Shown here one piece after another: positions 32,341 through 41,910 of a stretch of 64,000 nt of DNA (position 1 is its first letter; each line of letters starts with the position of its first letter). The stretch comes from SIRX01 sp965213905 (GTDB lineage Bacteria > Actinomycetota > Rubrobacteria > Rubrobacterales > Rubrobacteraceae), in contig CBDCAK010000001.1 of the NCBI GenBank assembly GCA_965213905.1, positions 62,001 through 126,000 of the forward strand. Reading direction: 5' to 3'. The notes beneath the pieces were generated by a model. It was not told the origin of the DNA. It worked only from the letters and a program-made list of their open reading frames with translations, and made no database searches. A program made the position numbers and the translations under genes.

Positions 32341-33753
32341 CTACTTCACCCGGGGAGCCTCGGCCTGCTCTCCCGCCAACCGTCCGGGACGATTGCTGGT
32401 TGCCAGGCTCACCACGATGAGAACTGTTATGGATGCCGGTAACGCGACCAAGACCGCGTTCCATTCGAGCGGTTGGTTGAGCACGAGCTCCCAGACGAGG
32501 GTGACCACCGCCCCAGTGAGGATAGAGGCTACGCCGCCGGCAGCCGTGGCCCGCCGCCAGACGAGCGCCGCGACCAGCGCGGGGGTCACCGCGGCACCAT
32601 AGATGGTATAGGAGTAGATCTGCAAGGCCAACACCGTCGGGAAAAAGGCACCCAGCACGTAGGCCAGAACACCCAGCACCGCGACGGCGATCCTGTCGTA
32701 GAGCAAGCCTTTACCTTCCGGTATCTGCCGACCAAAGAGCTTTGAGTAGATGTCATAGACCAGGTTCCCCGCGGCCGAAAGCAGATAAGAGTTGCCCGTG
32801 GTTATGATGATCGCCACGGCGGACGCCAGCAGCATCCCCCCGAGAAATAAGGGCAGGCTCTCACCCGCCAGAGACAGGATAGCGGTATCCGGAGGTATCT
32901 CGGGCAGCAGCACAGCGGCCGAGCTTGCCAGCACGATCACCAAAGACACGACCAGTATGGCGCCCACGAAAAAGCCGACCGCGCTCTTGCGGGCCGTTCC
33001 CGGACTCTCCGCCGAAGAGAACCTCTGGTATACGTTCTGATCCCCCAAGAGAAGCAACAACAGCGGCAAAAAGAAACCCAGGAGCTGCGGGATGCTAAGC
33101 CCTCCGTTCCAAGAGGCTTTGGTCTCCGGCAAGCTCGCAAAGAGGCCGCTGAAGCCGCCAACCTCGCCCATAATAAGAGGAAAAGCTATAAGGAGACCCA
33201 CCATAATGATGATCGCGCTAAGGGCGTCGGTGTAAGCCACCGAGATTAGGCCCCCTACGGTCGCCAAAAAGATCACCACGACGGCCGTGATGATGGTCCC
33301 GAGCCAGATCGGTATTCCCGTGGTTATGTTGAGCACGTACCCGCCGCCAGTAAACTGGTAGGAGGCTATCCCGACGTAGGCCAGCAAGATGCAGACTCCC
33401 CCGAAAGCCCGGGCAAAAGCCCCGTAACGGATCTCCAGGATCTCCGGCACCGTGTACTTGGCGACACCCCGTATCCTGTCCGCCAGAAAGAAGTACAAGA
33501 TTATTATGCCGATTGGGGTGCCGCCGAAAAAGAAGATCGCCGCTATCGGCCCGTACTGGTAGATAAAACTCGACCCGCCCACGATCGTCCCCGACCCCAC
33601 AAAGGTCGCCAGTAGCGTGCCCGCCAGCATCCACTGCGAAAGGCTTCTCCCAGCCACCATAAAGTCGTCGCTGTCTCTGACACGGGTCCTGGCGAAGTAC
33701 AGCCCTATGAGCATCATGATTATCAGGTAGAACAAGATTATTACGAACTGCAC
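32341..33753 (-). CDS. Sodium:solute symporter (SSS family)
   Basis: A 470-residue Na+-coupled symporter with about 12-13 membrane segments, of the SSS/PutP-like family. The N-terminus reads YLIIMMLIGLYFARTRVRDS then DFMVAGRSLS, the classic start of the family. GTLLATFVGSGTIVGGSSF is the conserved TM2 Na+-site region, and GDQNVYQRFSSAES is the usual loop. It is the first gene of a two-gene operon with the M24 protein and divergent from the amidohydrolase. The substrate is probably a small amino-acid derivative. Confidence 0.9.
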   Translation of the reverse strand: MQFVIILFYLIIMMLIGLYFARTRVRDSDDFMVAGRSLSQWMLAGTLLATFVGSGTIVGGSSFIYQYGPIAAIFFFGGTPIGIIILYFFLADRIRGVAKYTVPEILEIRYGAFARAFGGVCILLAYVGIASYQFTGGGYVLNITTGIPIWLGTIITAVVVIFLATVGGLISVAYTDALSAIIIMVGLLIAFPLIMGEVGGFSGLFASLPETKASWNGGLSIPQLLGFFLPLLLLLLGDQNVYQRFSSAESPGTARKSAVGFFVGAILVVSLVIVLASSAAVLLPEIPPDTAILSLAGESLPLFLGGMLLASAVAIIITTGNSYLLSAAGNLVYDIYSKLFGRQIPEGKGLLYDRIAVAVLGVLAYVLGAFFPTVLALQIYSYTIYGAAVTPALVAALVWRRATAAGGVASILTGAVVTLVWELVLNQPLEWNAVLVALPASITVLIVVSLATSNRPGRLAGEQAEAPRVK

Positions 33754-33868
33754 AACGCCTCCCTCTCGTTTTATCAGTAAATTGTGATGGTAGGAACATT
33801 ACACTAAACTGTTCTGGGGGTCTATGGCCCGCAGGATAGTATCTGCTGAAGATTAGAAGGGATGGGAC

Positions 33869-35047
33869 ATGACGATTGCTTACCGGTCTGACAGGCTCAT
33901 AGACGGCATCTCCGACGAGATGATCGAGGACGTGGCGGTGCTCGTCGAAGATGGACGCATAGTTTCGGTCGTCCCTGACGGAGAGTTGTCCGGAGAAACA
34001 GAGACCGTGGACCTTGGGGACGCTACTCTTTTACCGGGGCTCATAGACGCCCACGTCCACTTGGTATGGAGTGCTTCGGCAGAACCTCACGCCCTGGTGG
34101 AGAGCGAGTCGCGGACCGTAACGGCCCTGCGGTGCGCGGCGAACATGAAAAAGCACCTGGAAGTTGGGGTCACCACGGTGCGAGACGTAGGCTCTACCGA
34201 CGGGATGGCTATAGACATCGCCCGGGCGGTCCAACTGGGTGTTCTGCCCGGCCCCCGGGTAGTTGCCGCAGGACGGGCGATCGCCATGACCGGCGGGCAT
34301 GGTTGGTTTATAGGCCGGGAAGCCGACGGGCCGGACGCGGTCCGCTCGGCTGTCCGGCAGGAAATAAAGAACGGCGCTACCTGCATCAAGTTTATGGCTT
34401 CGGGTGGCGTATACGGCCATGCGGAAGAGCCCGGCTCTCCGCAACTCACCGCAGAAGAGATGCGTGCCGGGGTCGAGGAGGCCCACAAGGCAGGGAAGAA
34501 AGTCGCCGCCCACGCCTACTCGGCGGAGGCGATAAACAACGCCCTCGAAGCTGGTGTTGACTCTATCGAGCACGGGAGCTTTATAGATCAGGGGACCGCC
34601 GAAAAGATGCGAGACCAGGATTCCTACCTGGTACCGACAATGTCGGTGTACGCCGCGATGGACGAGCAGGGAACGGAACTCGGCGCTCCCGAATACATCC
34701 AGCGCAAGACGAAAGAGGTCCTGGCTGCAACCCAGGAGGCGCTACAGACAGCTATGGAGGCCGGCGTCAAGATAGCCGCTGGCACTGACTGTGGAGCTCC
34801 GGGACATCCTCACGGGAGCCTGCCGATGGAGCTTGAACTGCTGGTTGAAGCCGGCGCTACCCCGATGCAGGCTATCCAGTTCGGAACCTCGGCGGCTGCG
34901 GAACTACTGGGCCTGGAGACAGAGATCGGCTCCTTCGCCCCCGGCAAAAAAGCCGATTTCTTGGCGGTCTCTGCCAACCCCCTAGAAGATATAGCGTGTA
35001 TCAAGCAAGTAGACCTCGTAGTAGTGGGGGGAGTCGATATACGCTAG
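33869..35047 (+). CDS. Metal-dependent amidohydrolase (imidazolonepropionase/prolidase-like)
   Basis: A 392-residue amidohydrolase-superfamily enzyme with a bimetal centre. Visible ligands are DAHVHL (about residue 60), the carbamylated Lys in CIKFMASGG, H in VAAHAYSAEA, H in SIEHGSFID, and D in AAGTDCGAPGH. A composite beta-sandwich is formed by the N- and C-termini (ends KKADFLAVSANPLED). Members include Xaa-Pro/Xaa-Arg dipeptidases and imidazolonepropionase-like proteins. With the divergent symporter/M24 operon it probably degrades an imported dipeptide or cyclic amide. Confidence 0.88.
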   Translation: MTIAYRSDRLIDGISDEMIEDVAVLVEDGRIVSVVPDGELSGETETVDLGDATLLPGLIDAHVHLVWSASAEPHALVESESRTVTALRCAANMKKHLEVGVTTVRDVGSTDGMAIDIARAVQLGVLPGPRVVAAGRAIAMTGGHGWFIGREADGPDAVRSAVRQEIKNGATCIKFMASGGVYGHAEEPGSPQLTAEEMRAGVEEAHKAGKKVAAHAYSAEAINNALEAGVDSIEHGSFIDQGTAEKMRDQDSYLVPTMSVYAAMDEQGTELGAPEYIQRKTKEVLAATQEALQTAMEAGVKIAAGTDCGAPGHPHGSLPMELELLVEAGATPMQAIQFGTSAAAELLGLETEIGSFAPGKKADFLAVSANPLEDIACIKQVDLVVVGGVDIR

Positions 35048-35412
35048 TCCGTGGGATCCGTAACCTTTTGACACCCAACAGAACGCTACTGAAGAAAGAA
35101 ATGGAGGCTACAGGAGCTTGGTCTCTCTAATCTCTCTAATGCTGGCTATTCCAACTCTGACAGTGTCTAACACCTGTCGAGCGTCGCCACTTGACAGAGC
35201 GCAGAGAAAACATGGCGAAGAGACCGTATTTTGTCACCGTCCTGGATGTCGGCGTTGCACCTTTACTGCGGAGCTCCTCCCTGCCATATTATCGTCCTCT
35301 CTTTCTTCCGATTCTTTCGTAACTGCTTGTAGTTAGCTGCATTGCGCTTGCTTCTCGACCCTCTCGTGAAGCGTCTGTCCGAGCTCCATCTCTTGCTCTA
35401 CCAGGCGGACGC
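35048..35412. other. Intergenic region after amidohydrolase
   Basis: About 365 nt with no supported gene. Small plus-strand frames here look random. No clear terminator hairpin was seen. Confidence 0.4.
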
Positions 35413-35610
35413 TCACCGTATCACACGGCCTAGTTGCCCGAACATCAGAGCGTAGGCGCTCTGCCGGCTGTCGGTCTCGAAGCGTAGAAGGCGGTTTCCC
35501 GTAGTCGCGGAAGTTTCTAGCAAGATATACCGGCCACCTAGCTGGTCGAGATCTACCAGCGCACCAGGCGCAACGAACGGGTCCATTGCGACAAACACAC
35601 ACTCCAGCAA
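35413..35610 (-). CDS. Possible small hypothetical protein
   Basis: A 65-residue frame with plausible protein-like composition (LVDLDQLGGRYILLETSATT, GNRLLRFETDSRQ). It could extend a little upstream using a GTG/TTG start. There is no recognisable family. It lies downstream of and in the same direction as the CobW operon. Weak call. Confidence 0.25.
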   Translation of the reverse strand: MLECVFVAMDPFVAPGALVDLDQLGGRYILLETSATTGNRLLRFETDSRQSAYALMFGQLGRVIR

Positions 35611-35694
35611 CTCCTGTACCTCGCTATCTTTTATGTCCGTACTATTAGGTTACGGCCCCACGCCACGTTTTTCATCGTTGGTCCAGACGATTCT

Positions 35695-36786
35695 TTATCC
35701 GGCCTCTTTTCCTGGCATCCGGGCCTGCACGGGCATGTTAGCTTCGAGTAGTCGTGGTCCCGCCCCGATGATGCCATGGAACGCTTCTAATGAGGCGAGC
35801 AACTCTTCGGAACGAACGCCCCTCGTAATGAAGACGATCCGGGACCTGCGATCCTCGTCGGGCCACTCTCTAAGGTGTCCCGGTGGATGCACAACGTGCT
35901 GAACGCCGTTTAGCACTACGGGGCCTGCTTCACCGACGTCCAGTAGGCTCTTTACCCGTAGGACATCCTCACCCCGGGCATGTAGCAGCATACTCAACCA
36001 GGCCCCGAAGCCCGTCCAGTCAACGGGGCCATCGAAGGTCAGCGCGACGGAATAAGTTTCGGATACGTGGTGCTTCTCTGCATCTCCTACCGCGAGGGTT
36101 TCAGGGGTCGGCGTAGACCGATGAGTATCCAGGGCCAGGTTGCTGTGAGGTCCATCGAAGACTGTGCTCGTCGAGGGACGGAGAAGCTCATTGGGATCGA
36201 CTTCGCCGAAGGGTGCCTCTATCGTTCGGGCTGAGGGATTGATGTCTCGGAGCCTGACGCGCAGCGGGTTGAGTGCGAGAGTTTTTACCACGTCTGTTTT
36301 GGTCAGAACTATCACGTCGGCCGCCGCAACCTGTTTGGTCGACTCGGGATTGTGGTCGAGGTGCGACTCTCCGTTTATGGTGTCGACCGTGACGATCACC
36401 GAGTCTACGCGGTAATGGTGCTGCAAGACGGGGTGAGAGAAAACGGTGAAGAGGATGGGGGCGGGATCCGCGAGCCCCGTCGTCTCCACGATCACGCGCT
36501 CAAGCGGCGGTATCTTTCCCTCGCCCTCCTCGTCGAGCAGCTCTAGGAGCGCGCTGACGAGGTCCTCGCGGGTGGTGCAACACACACAGCCGTGTCCGAG
36601 CAAGACCGTCTTTTCATCGGCGCGTCTGAGGAGATGGTGGTCGAGGCCGACCTTTCCGAACTCGTTCACGAGGACGGCCGTGTTCGCCATTGAGGGTTCC
36701 GAGAGCACCCTCGAAAGGAGGGTTGTCTTTCCGCTTCCGAGAAAGCCCGTAACGATCGTGAGCGGTTTCTTTGCCATCTTATCCAT
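35695..36786 (-). CDS. CobW/G3E family GTPase (metal chaperone)
   Basis: A 363-residue GTPase of the COG0523 family, which delivers zinc, cobalt or another metal to client enzymes. P-loop GFLGSGKTTLL is near residue 12, the metal-binding GCVCCTTRED near 63, and the guanine-specificity TKTD around 150. The C-terminal CobW_C domain includes PVDWTGFGAWLSMLLHARGE. The start at 36786 (MDKMAKKPLT) overlaps the stop of the preceding 133-aa gene, so the frame upstream to 36849 is not used. Its operon with a deacetylase/imidase-like enzyme suggests it metallates that enzyme. Confidence 0.9.
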   Translation of the reverse strand: MDKMAKKPLTIVTGFLGSGKTTLLSRVLSEPSMANTAVLVNEFGKVGLDHHLLRRADEKTVLLGHGCVCCTTREDLVSALLELLDEEGEGKIPPLERVIVETTGLADPAPILFTVFSHPVLQHHYRVDSVIVTVDTINGESHLDHNPESTKQVAAADVIVLTKTDVVKTLALNPLRVRLRDINPSARTIEAPFGEVDPNELLRPSTSTVFDGPHSNLALDTHRSTPTPETLAVGDAEKHHVSETYSVALTFDGPVDWTGFGAWLSMLLHARGEDVLRVKSLLDVGEAGPVVLNGVQHVVHPPGHLREWPDEDRRSRIVFITRGVRSEELLASLEAFHGIIGAGPRLLEANMPVQARMPGKEAG

Positions 36787-37180
36787 CCTTCGCCGTTGCC
36801 GATACCACCGACGCTTTGCGAAGCTCCGCTTCACGCGGCTTCGCTTCACGCAGCTTCGCTTGCAGGGCGGGGTCGAGAGGGTCGAGCGGTCGTCCAGTTA
36901 GCTTCTGGGCTGCGGGCCACAAGGAGCCGAGGTCTTGTACTAGCTCGGAGCGGCCTTTGCCATCGCGCAGAACGTATTTGGTACCGCTCCAGTCGCTAAC
37001 CTTGAGGCCGTAGTGGCGCAGCACCTCGTTGGTTACGGCCGCCCGGCGGGCACGCTCCTGACGCCTGTTGCGCCGGCTCTCGTCCTTTGCCCCGGCGTCG
37101 ACCGAAGCGCGGGCTTTATCGTCGGCGTGTTTCTCCGTCCAATGGATCTGGGTGACGAACTCCCCGCAAAGGATACACAT
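36779..37180 (-). CDS. Small CxxC protein coupled to CobW GTPase
   Basis: A 133-residue basic protein beginning MCILCGEFVTQIHWTEKH. The CxxC plus two His residues look like a metal-binding knuckle. The middle (KYVLRDGKGRSELVQDLGSL) is compact, and the C-terminus is a Lys/Arg/Glu helix. Its stop overlaps the CobW start, and a strict pairing with CobW supports a role in metal handling. I recall similar proteins beside CobW genes, but no named family. Confidence 0.7.
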   Translation of the reverse strand: MCILCGEFVTQIHWTEKHADDKARASVDAGAKDESRRNRRQERARRAAVTNEVLRHYGLKVSDWSGTKYVLRDGKGRSELVQDLGSLWPAAQKLTGRPLDPLDPALQAKLREAKPREAELRKASVVSATAKDG

Positions 37181-37207
37181 GGGCTTCGTCGCCTCCTGCT
37201 CTAGTCT

Positions 37208-38122
37208 TTACGGGTGTTTCAGGCCTTCGACGTTGGCGGGCTCCCCGCGGGGCTGACGCTCCCGGAAGTCGTCAGCGATCTCCTCCAGGGTCACCCACCT
37301 AACGCCTTCGTGGGCGTTTATGTAGCCGATAAGGCGTTCGAGCATCAAGAGGTTCTGCGGCCGGCCCGATACGTCCGGGTGGACGGTGGGAGCGTAGACG
37401 GCGTAGTCCATCTCCCGGTAGACCCAGTCGAACTGGTCGCGCCAGAGGTCTTCTATGTCTCGCGGGTTCATGAAGCCGTGGCTGTTGGGGTTCCCCTTTA
37501 TGAACATCATCGGGGGTAAGTCGTCCAGATACCAGTTCGGCGGGATCTTGACGAGGTCTATCTCCTCACCGCGCACCAGCGGTTTCATCCACTCGGAGGC
37601 GGGTTGGGAGTAGTCGATCGGGGTCCACTGGTCTCCCTTTCGCGCCCAGTAGGGGGTGAAGTCGTTGTGCTGGAGGGAGCGGTCGTACTTATAGCCGTAC
37701 TCCAGCAGGATCTCGTTGGTCGCGTCCGATGGCTCCCACCACGGGGCTGAATTGCCGGCAGGCTTCTTGCCGATCAGATCCTCTACCAGCCCCACGCACT
37801 TGTCGATGACATCCCTCTCTTGTTGCGGGGTCATCGAGACCGGGTTCTCGTGCGAGTAGCCGTGGGTACCGACCTCGTGGCCTCCGTCCACGACCATCTT
37901 CATCTGCTCGGGAAAGGTTTCTATGGAATGGCCGGGTATAAACCACGTTGTCTTGATGCCGTATTTCTCAAAGAGATTCAACAGACGCGGCGAGCCGATC
38001 TCCCCGGCGAACATGCCCCGTGATATGTCGTCCGGTGAGTCTTCTCCGCCGTAGGAGCCGAGCCAACCCGCCACTGCGTCGACGTCGACCTGGAAGGTGC
38101 AAAGTATCTCTTTTTGGGGCAT
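37208..38122 (-). CDS. Polysaccharide deacetylase-fold hydrolase (imidase/PuuE-like)
   Basis: A 304-residue NodB-homology enzyme from ATG 38122, behind a GGGAAAG site; the frame upstream to 38320 lies in the divergent promoter region. DVDAVAGWLG carries the first Asp, PGHSIETFPE follows, and HEVGTHGYSHENP holds the HxxxH metal ligands. The long loop GSPRLLNLFEKYGIKTTWF and the late HPDVSGRPQNLLMLERLI resemble PuuE-type allantoinases and cyclic imide hydrolases rather than sugar deacetylases. The neighbouring asparaginase and amidohydrolase fit amide or imide degradation. It is first in an operon with the CxxC protein and CobW. Confidence 0.82.
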   Translation of the reverse strand: MPQKEILCTFQVDVDAVAGWLGSYGGEDSPDDISRGMFAGEIGSPRLLNLFEKYGIKTTWFIPGHSIETFPEQMKMVVDGGHEVGTHGYSHENPVSMTPQQERDVIDKCVGLVEDLIGKKPAGNSAPWWEPSDATNEILLEYGYKYDRSLQHNDFTPYWARKGDQWTPIDYSQPASEWMKPLVRGEEIDLVKIPPNWYLDDLPPMMFIKGNPNSHGFMNPRDIEDLWRDQFDWVYREMDYAVYAPTVHPDVSGRPQNLLMLERLIGYINAHEGVRWVTLEEIADDFRERQPRGEPANVEGLKHP

Positions 38123-38276
38123 CTCTTTCCCTTTCTCCCTTTTCCTGGCAAGGATATTGTACCCTGGTCGGTTCTCTCGGACCGCTGCCCGGGTTGAAGT
38201 TCCGGCGACGTCTTGAGCAGCGGCCCGGTTGTGGGTAACATATGAGAACCGGTCGGTCCCGAGCAAAGGAGGCAGG

Positions 38277-39278
38277 GTGGCTCTTCCCGAAGTAGCGGTG
38301 CTCTCTTTGGGCGGCACCATCTCGTCGGTTCAGGCTGAGGGCGGGTCCGGGGTCGCGCCCGCGCTAACCGGTGAGGCGTTGGTCGAGGACGTGCCCGAGA
38401 TCTCGGAGGTCGCCCAAGTCTCCGCCACATCCTTCCGCCAGGTACCCGGCTCCGAACTGACGCTCGAAGACCTGATCTCGGTCTCAGAAGAGATCAAAAG
38501 CCGGATCGACGGCGGCGCGACGGGCGTAGTCGTCACCCAGGGCACCGACACCATCGAAGAGACGTCCTTTGTCCTGGACTTGCTGGTCGACCGGGAGGCC
38601 CCCGTCGTCGTGACGGGCGCGATGCGCAATCCCACCCTCCCGGGTGCGGAGGGACCTGCTAACCTCCTCTCCTCGGTGCGGGTCGCCTCACACGAGGCTG
38701 CCCGGGGCCTGGGTACGCTGGTCGTTTTGAACGATGAGATCCACGCGTCTCGCTTTGTACAGAAGACCCACACCTCAAATCTTGCCACGTTTCGCTCTCC
38801 GCTCGCAGGTCCTATAGGCTACGTCTTCGAGGATAACGTGCGGATATCCACCCGCCCCGTTGGTCGCTACCACATCGAGCTCCCGGAACAGACGCGGGAC
38901 CATCCTGTCGCCCTCTACACCCTCGGCCTCGGCGACGACGGCCGTATCCTCAGGCAGATCGGGCATCTCGGGTACGAGGGGCTCGTGATCGAAGCCTTCG
39001 GCGTCGGCCACGTGCCCTCGGTCATGGTCGGGCCTTTGGAGTCACTCGCCAACGAAATGCCGGTCGTCCTGGCGTCGCGTACCGACAGCGGAGAGGTTCA
39101 CGAAAGCACGTACGGCTTCACCGGCTCCGAGTCAGACTTGCTGGGACGCGGCCTCATAAACGCGGGTATGCTCGACGGTCCTAAGGCGCGACTATTCCTC
39201 TCGTTGCTGCTCCGATCAGGGATGTCGAAAGAAGCGGCCGTTGGGGAATTCAGCCGCTGGGCCACGAGCTTGACATGA
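38277..39278 (+). CDS. Asparaginase family protein
   Basis: A 333-residue type I/II L-asparaginase-fold amidohydrolase from GTG 38277, with an AAAGGAGG site. The nucleophile Thr is in LSLGGTISSV, the second catalytic Thr/Asp pair in VTQGTDTIEET, and the Lys in FVQKTHTSN. C-terminal dimer motifs GLVIEAFGVGHVP and SRTDSGEVHESTYG are present. It hydrolyses Asn to Asp or a related amide. It is divergent from the imidase-like/CobW operon and may complete the same degradation pathway. Confidence 0.9.
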   Translation: MALPEVAVLSLGGTISSVQAEGGSGVAPALTGEALVEDVPEISEVAQVSATSFRQVPGSELTLEDLISVSEEIKSRIDGGATGVVVTQGTDTIEETSFVLDLLVDREAPVVVTGAMRNPTLPGAEGPANLLSSVRVASHEAARGLGTLVVLNDEIHASRFVQKTHTSNLATFRSPLAGPIGYVFEDNVRISTRPVGRYHIELPEQTRDHPVALYTLGLGDDGRILRQIGHLGYEGLVIEAFGVGHVPSVMVGPLESLANEMPVVLASRTDSGEVHESTYGFTGSESDLLGRGLINAGMLDGPKARLFLSLLLRSGMSKEAAVGEFSRWATSLT

Positions 39279-39318
39279 CAGCCCATATTCGAATGCGTAC
39301 GTCGTTTAAGGCAAGTAC

Positions 39319-40242
39319 GTGAAGCGTCGCGTCGCTATAGTTGGTCTTGGGAATATCGCCTCAAAAGTGTACCTTCCCTTGCTGTGCAATCATCTAAGGG
39401 TAGATGTTGTAGGCCTCGCAAGCCGAAAGCCTGCAACTGTAGAATCCTACGGAGAACAATACCGAATTCCAGACCGCTTTACGGACCTTGGTAAGCTTTT
39501 AGAGTTGAAGCCGGAGATCGTCTTCGTAAGTTCCCCTACTGAAAGCCACTTCGAGATAGTAATGGAGTGCCTAAAAGCGGGCACGAACGTCTACGTGGAC
39601 AAGCCACTTTCCTACGATCTCGCCGAGGCCGAGGAGATGACGACACTGGCTGAAGAGCAGGGCCTTCTGTTAGCGGTCGGCTTCAATCGCCGGTTCGCTC
39701 CCCTTTACCGCGAAGCTCGCGCTTGGATGGCACAGGGTGGGGGTTTCGAGCATGCAACGACACATAAGAATCGTACCGCTGCGAGTAGAGCTCCAGTACG
39801 GGAGACTATTTACGACGATCTTATACATCTTGTAGATACGCTCGTGTGGCTTGGTGGCTCGGTAGAGCTTGGATACTATACTCAGCGCGTCGACGATACC
39901 TCACAACTGACAACCGCTTCCGGGATGCTTCTTCTTGAACAGGCGGTGGCGCAGTTTTGGATGCAGCGAACGTCGGGCGGTAGTGGCGAAAGCCTAGAAC
40001 TACATGGCGGGGGGAGATCTGTCATCGTTGACGGTCTTGAGCGAGGCGTCTTTGTGGCTGAGGGAACGGAATATATACGGCAGCCTGGTAGCTGGGATTC
40101 CGTAGCATACAAGAGAGGCTTCGTCGGGATGGTCGATCATGTGCTGGAGAGCCTCGCGGACCCTAAAACCTGTGAGATAGGGGCGAAAGTTGTGCTACCA
40201 ACGCACCGGCTATGCGAACATCTTCTCTCGTCCCCCGCTTAG
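39319..40242 (+). CDS. Gfo/Idh/MocA family oxidoreductase
   Basis: A 307-residue NAD(P)-dependent oxidoreductase acting on sugars or inositols, starting at GTG 39319. The Rossmann motif VAIVGLGNIASKVYLPLL is at the N-terminus, the VDKPLS (EKP-type) motif is near residue 98, and VGFNRRFAPLYREAR is the conserved substrate loop. Codon use is noticeably less GC-biased than in the flanking genes, which hints at recent transfer of the amino-sugar block that begins here. It is close to MurNAc/GlcNAc genes and may act on a related sugar. Confidence 0.85.
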   Translation: MKRRVAIVGLGNIASKVYLPLLCNHLRVDVVGLASRKPATVESYGEQYRIPDRFTDLGKLLELKPEIVFVSSPTESHFEIVMECLKAGTNVYVDKPLSYDLAEAEEMTTLAEEQGLLLAVGFNRRFAPLYREARAWMAQGGGFEHATTHKNRTAASRAPVRETIYDDLIHLVDTLVWLGGSVELGYYTQRVDDTSQLTTASGMLLLEQAVAQFWMQRTSGGSGESLELHGGGRSVIVDGLERGVFVAEGTEYIRQPGSWDSVAYKRGFVGMVDHVLESLADPKTCEIGAKVVLPTHRLCEHLLSSPA

Positions 40243-40329
40243 TGTTCCCGTCTTACCGACCGAAGACCTTCCTCACTAAGTTCGTTGGCTGGTCACCCGT
40301 CGGCTCTCCACGTTTGAGCAGATCCCAAC

Positions 40330-41010
40330 TCATTGTTCCACCCATGCTCTCAAACGAGCCTGGCCAGGCTCGTCTGGCAACCCAGATTCGTTTTCGATAC
40401 TGACACGGATATTGCTCAAAGATTGCGTCACCGCGTTAGCATCCGCAAGTTCGTCGCTTTGGTGTGTAGTAGCCACAGCCACTACTGTCATGCCGGCGGC
40501 CTTGCCCGCTGAGATACCAGACGGTGCGTCTTCAACCACCAGGCATTCCTGTGGAGACACACCGGCTAAGTGTGCCCCTTTTAGATAGGCTTCCGGATCT
40601 GGCTTGCCAATGCTCACGTCTTCTGCAGACACTAGAATGTTCGGAATAGGAAGGTCCATGTGTTCCATGCGACGCGTAGCGAGAGGCTTAGTGCCGGACG
40701 TCACTACCGCCCATCTGTCCTCGGGAAGAGAAGCGAGCAGCTCCCGCGCCCCTTCTACTTGGTGCACATCTTCTAGATTTTCTACCTCCATACTCTCTAG
40801 TTCACGTGCTTCGGCCTCGGCATCCAACTCAGGCGCAACCATCCGAATTGTCTCGACGGTCCGCCGTCCGTGGGCGACGTTTAGGATGTGATCTGGGTCT
40901 ATGCCGCGTGCCTTTGCCCATCTGCGCCACGCGCTAACGACTGCAGGTGTGGAATCCACCAGAACCCCATCCAGGTCAAACAAAATCGTCTTGCACTCAA
41001 AACTTCTCAT
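40330..41010 (-). CDS. HAD superfamily phosphatase (beta-phosphoglucomutase-like subfamily)
   Basis: A 226-residue HAD hydrolase. Motif I is FDLDGVLVDSTPAVV with the nucleophile Asp near residue 12, motif II is AVVTSGTKP, and motif III/IV is GKPDPEAYLKGA plus VVEDAPSGISAG. The helical cap between residues 17 and 80 is typical of sugar-phosphate phosphatases. It starts 4 nt after the murQ stop on the same strand and probably dephosphorylates a sugar phosphate in amino-sugar salvage. Confidence 0.88.
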   Translation of the reverse strand: MRSFECKTILFDLDGVLVDSTPAVVSAWRRWAKARGIDPDHILNVAHGRRTVETIRMVAPELDAEAEARELESMEVENLEDVHQVEGARELLASLPEDRWAVVTSGTKPLATRRMEHMDLPIPNILVSAEDVSIGKPDPEAYLKGAHLAGVSPQECLVVEDAPSGISAGKAAGMTVVAVATTHQSDELADANAVTQSLSNIRVSIENESGLPDEPGQARLRAWVEQ

Positions 41011-41013
41011 TCT

Positions 41014-41910
41014 TCAGGTGTCACTCAGAGCTTGGCGAGTATTCCCGTCTGCGTTCTCCAGCGATGCTCGAGCCTCGTCTATGGAGCGTTTGCCTTTTGC
41101 CATGACTATGGCTAGCTTGACGGAGCCAGCAGAGGCAGTGAGAAGCTCTCCAGCACGTTCTTCGTCCAGACCCGTTGCCTCGCAAACGATGCGCAGCGCT
41201 CTTCTTCTCAGTTTCTCATTGGTTACCTGAACGTCCACCATTAAGTTTTCATACACTTTGCCCAAACGTGTGAAGGCTGCCGTAGAGAGCATGTTCAGTA
41301 CCAGCTTTTGGGAGGTGCCAGCCTTCAGGCGGGTCGAGCCGGTAAGAACTTCTGGACCCGTGATCACCTCGATCCCGATTTGCGCTATCTCGGTCAACTC
41401 CGAACCTGGGTTGTTACAGATCACTACGGTAGAGCATCCCCTATCCGAAGCGTGCTGAATTGCGGATACGACGTATGGCGTACGACCGCTCGCGGTAAGA
41501 CCAACGAGTGTGTCCTCCGGTCTGAGGTCCAGGGATTCGAGGTCCCGGATAGCCGTCTCCCGATCGTCTTCGATCCCTTCCATAGAGTGCGTGGCAGCTT
41601 TCTCTCCACCCGCGACTAAAGCCTGTACCCGCTCTGACGGAACCCCGAAAGTAGGTGGGCACTCGGCTGCGTCCAACGCGGCTATCCGACCACTTGTTCC
41701 AGCGCCTACATAGATCCAACGTCCTCCTAAGCTCCAGGTCTCTATGAGTACTTCGACAGCGGCTGCAATCTTGGGCAAAGCTTTGCCGATGGCTTCTGGT
41801 ACCCGGCGATCTTCATCATTCATAAGGCGGAGAACTGACTCTACGGGTAGATCATCCATCCTCTGACTCGCTGGATTCCTCTGCTCGGTACTCATGGCTC
41901 TGTTCGTCAC
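41014..41910 (-). CDS. murQ: N-acetylmuramic acid 6-phosphate etherase MurQ
   Basis: A 298-residue SIS-domain etherase that cleaves the lactyl ether of MurNAc-6-P to give GlcNAc-6-P and D-lactate. Signature segments are IYVGAGTSGRIAALDAAECP, the catalytic-region GLTASGRTPYVVSAI and GPEVLTGSTRLKAGTSQK. The C-terminal UBA-like helix (CEATGLDEERAGELLTASAG) is also typical. It is divergent from the gntR-type regulator and sits with HAD phosphatase and the PTS/nag genes, so it feeds peptidoglycan sugar into the NagA branch. Confidence 0.95.
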   Translation of the reverse strand: MTNRAMSTEQRNPASQRMDDLPVESVLRLMNDEDRRVPEAIGKALPKIAAAVEVLIETWSLGGRWIYVGAGTSGRIAALDAAECPPTFGVPSERVQALVAGGEKAATHSMEGIEDDRETAIRDLESLDLRPEDTLVGLTASGRTPYVVSAIQHASDRGCSTVVICNNPGSELTEIAQIGIEVITGPEVLTGSTRLKAGTSQKLVLNMLSTAAFTRLGKVYENLMVDVQVTNEKLRRRALRIVCEATGLDEERAGELLTASAGSVKLAIVMAKGKRSIDEARASLENADGNTRQALSDT

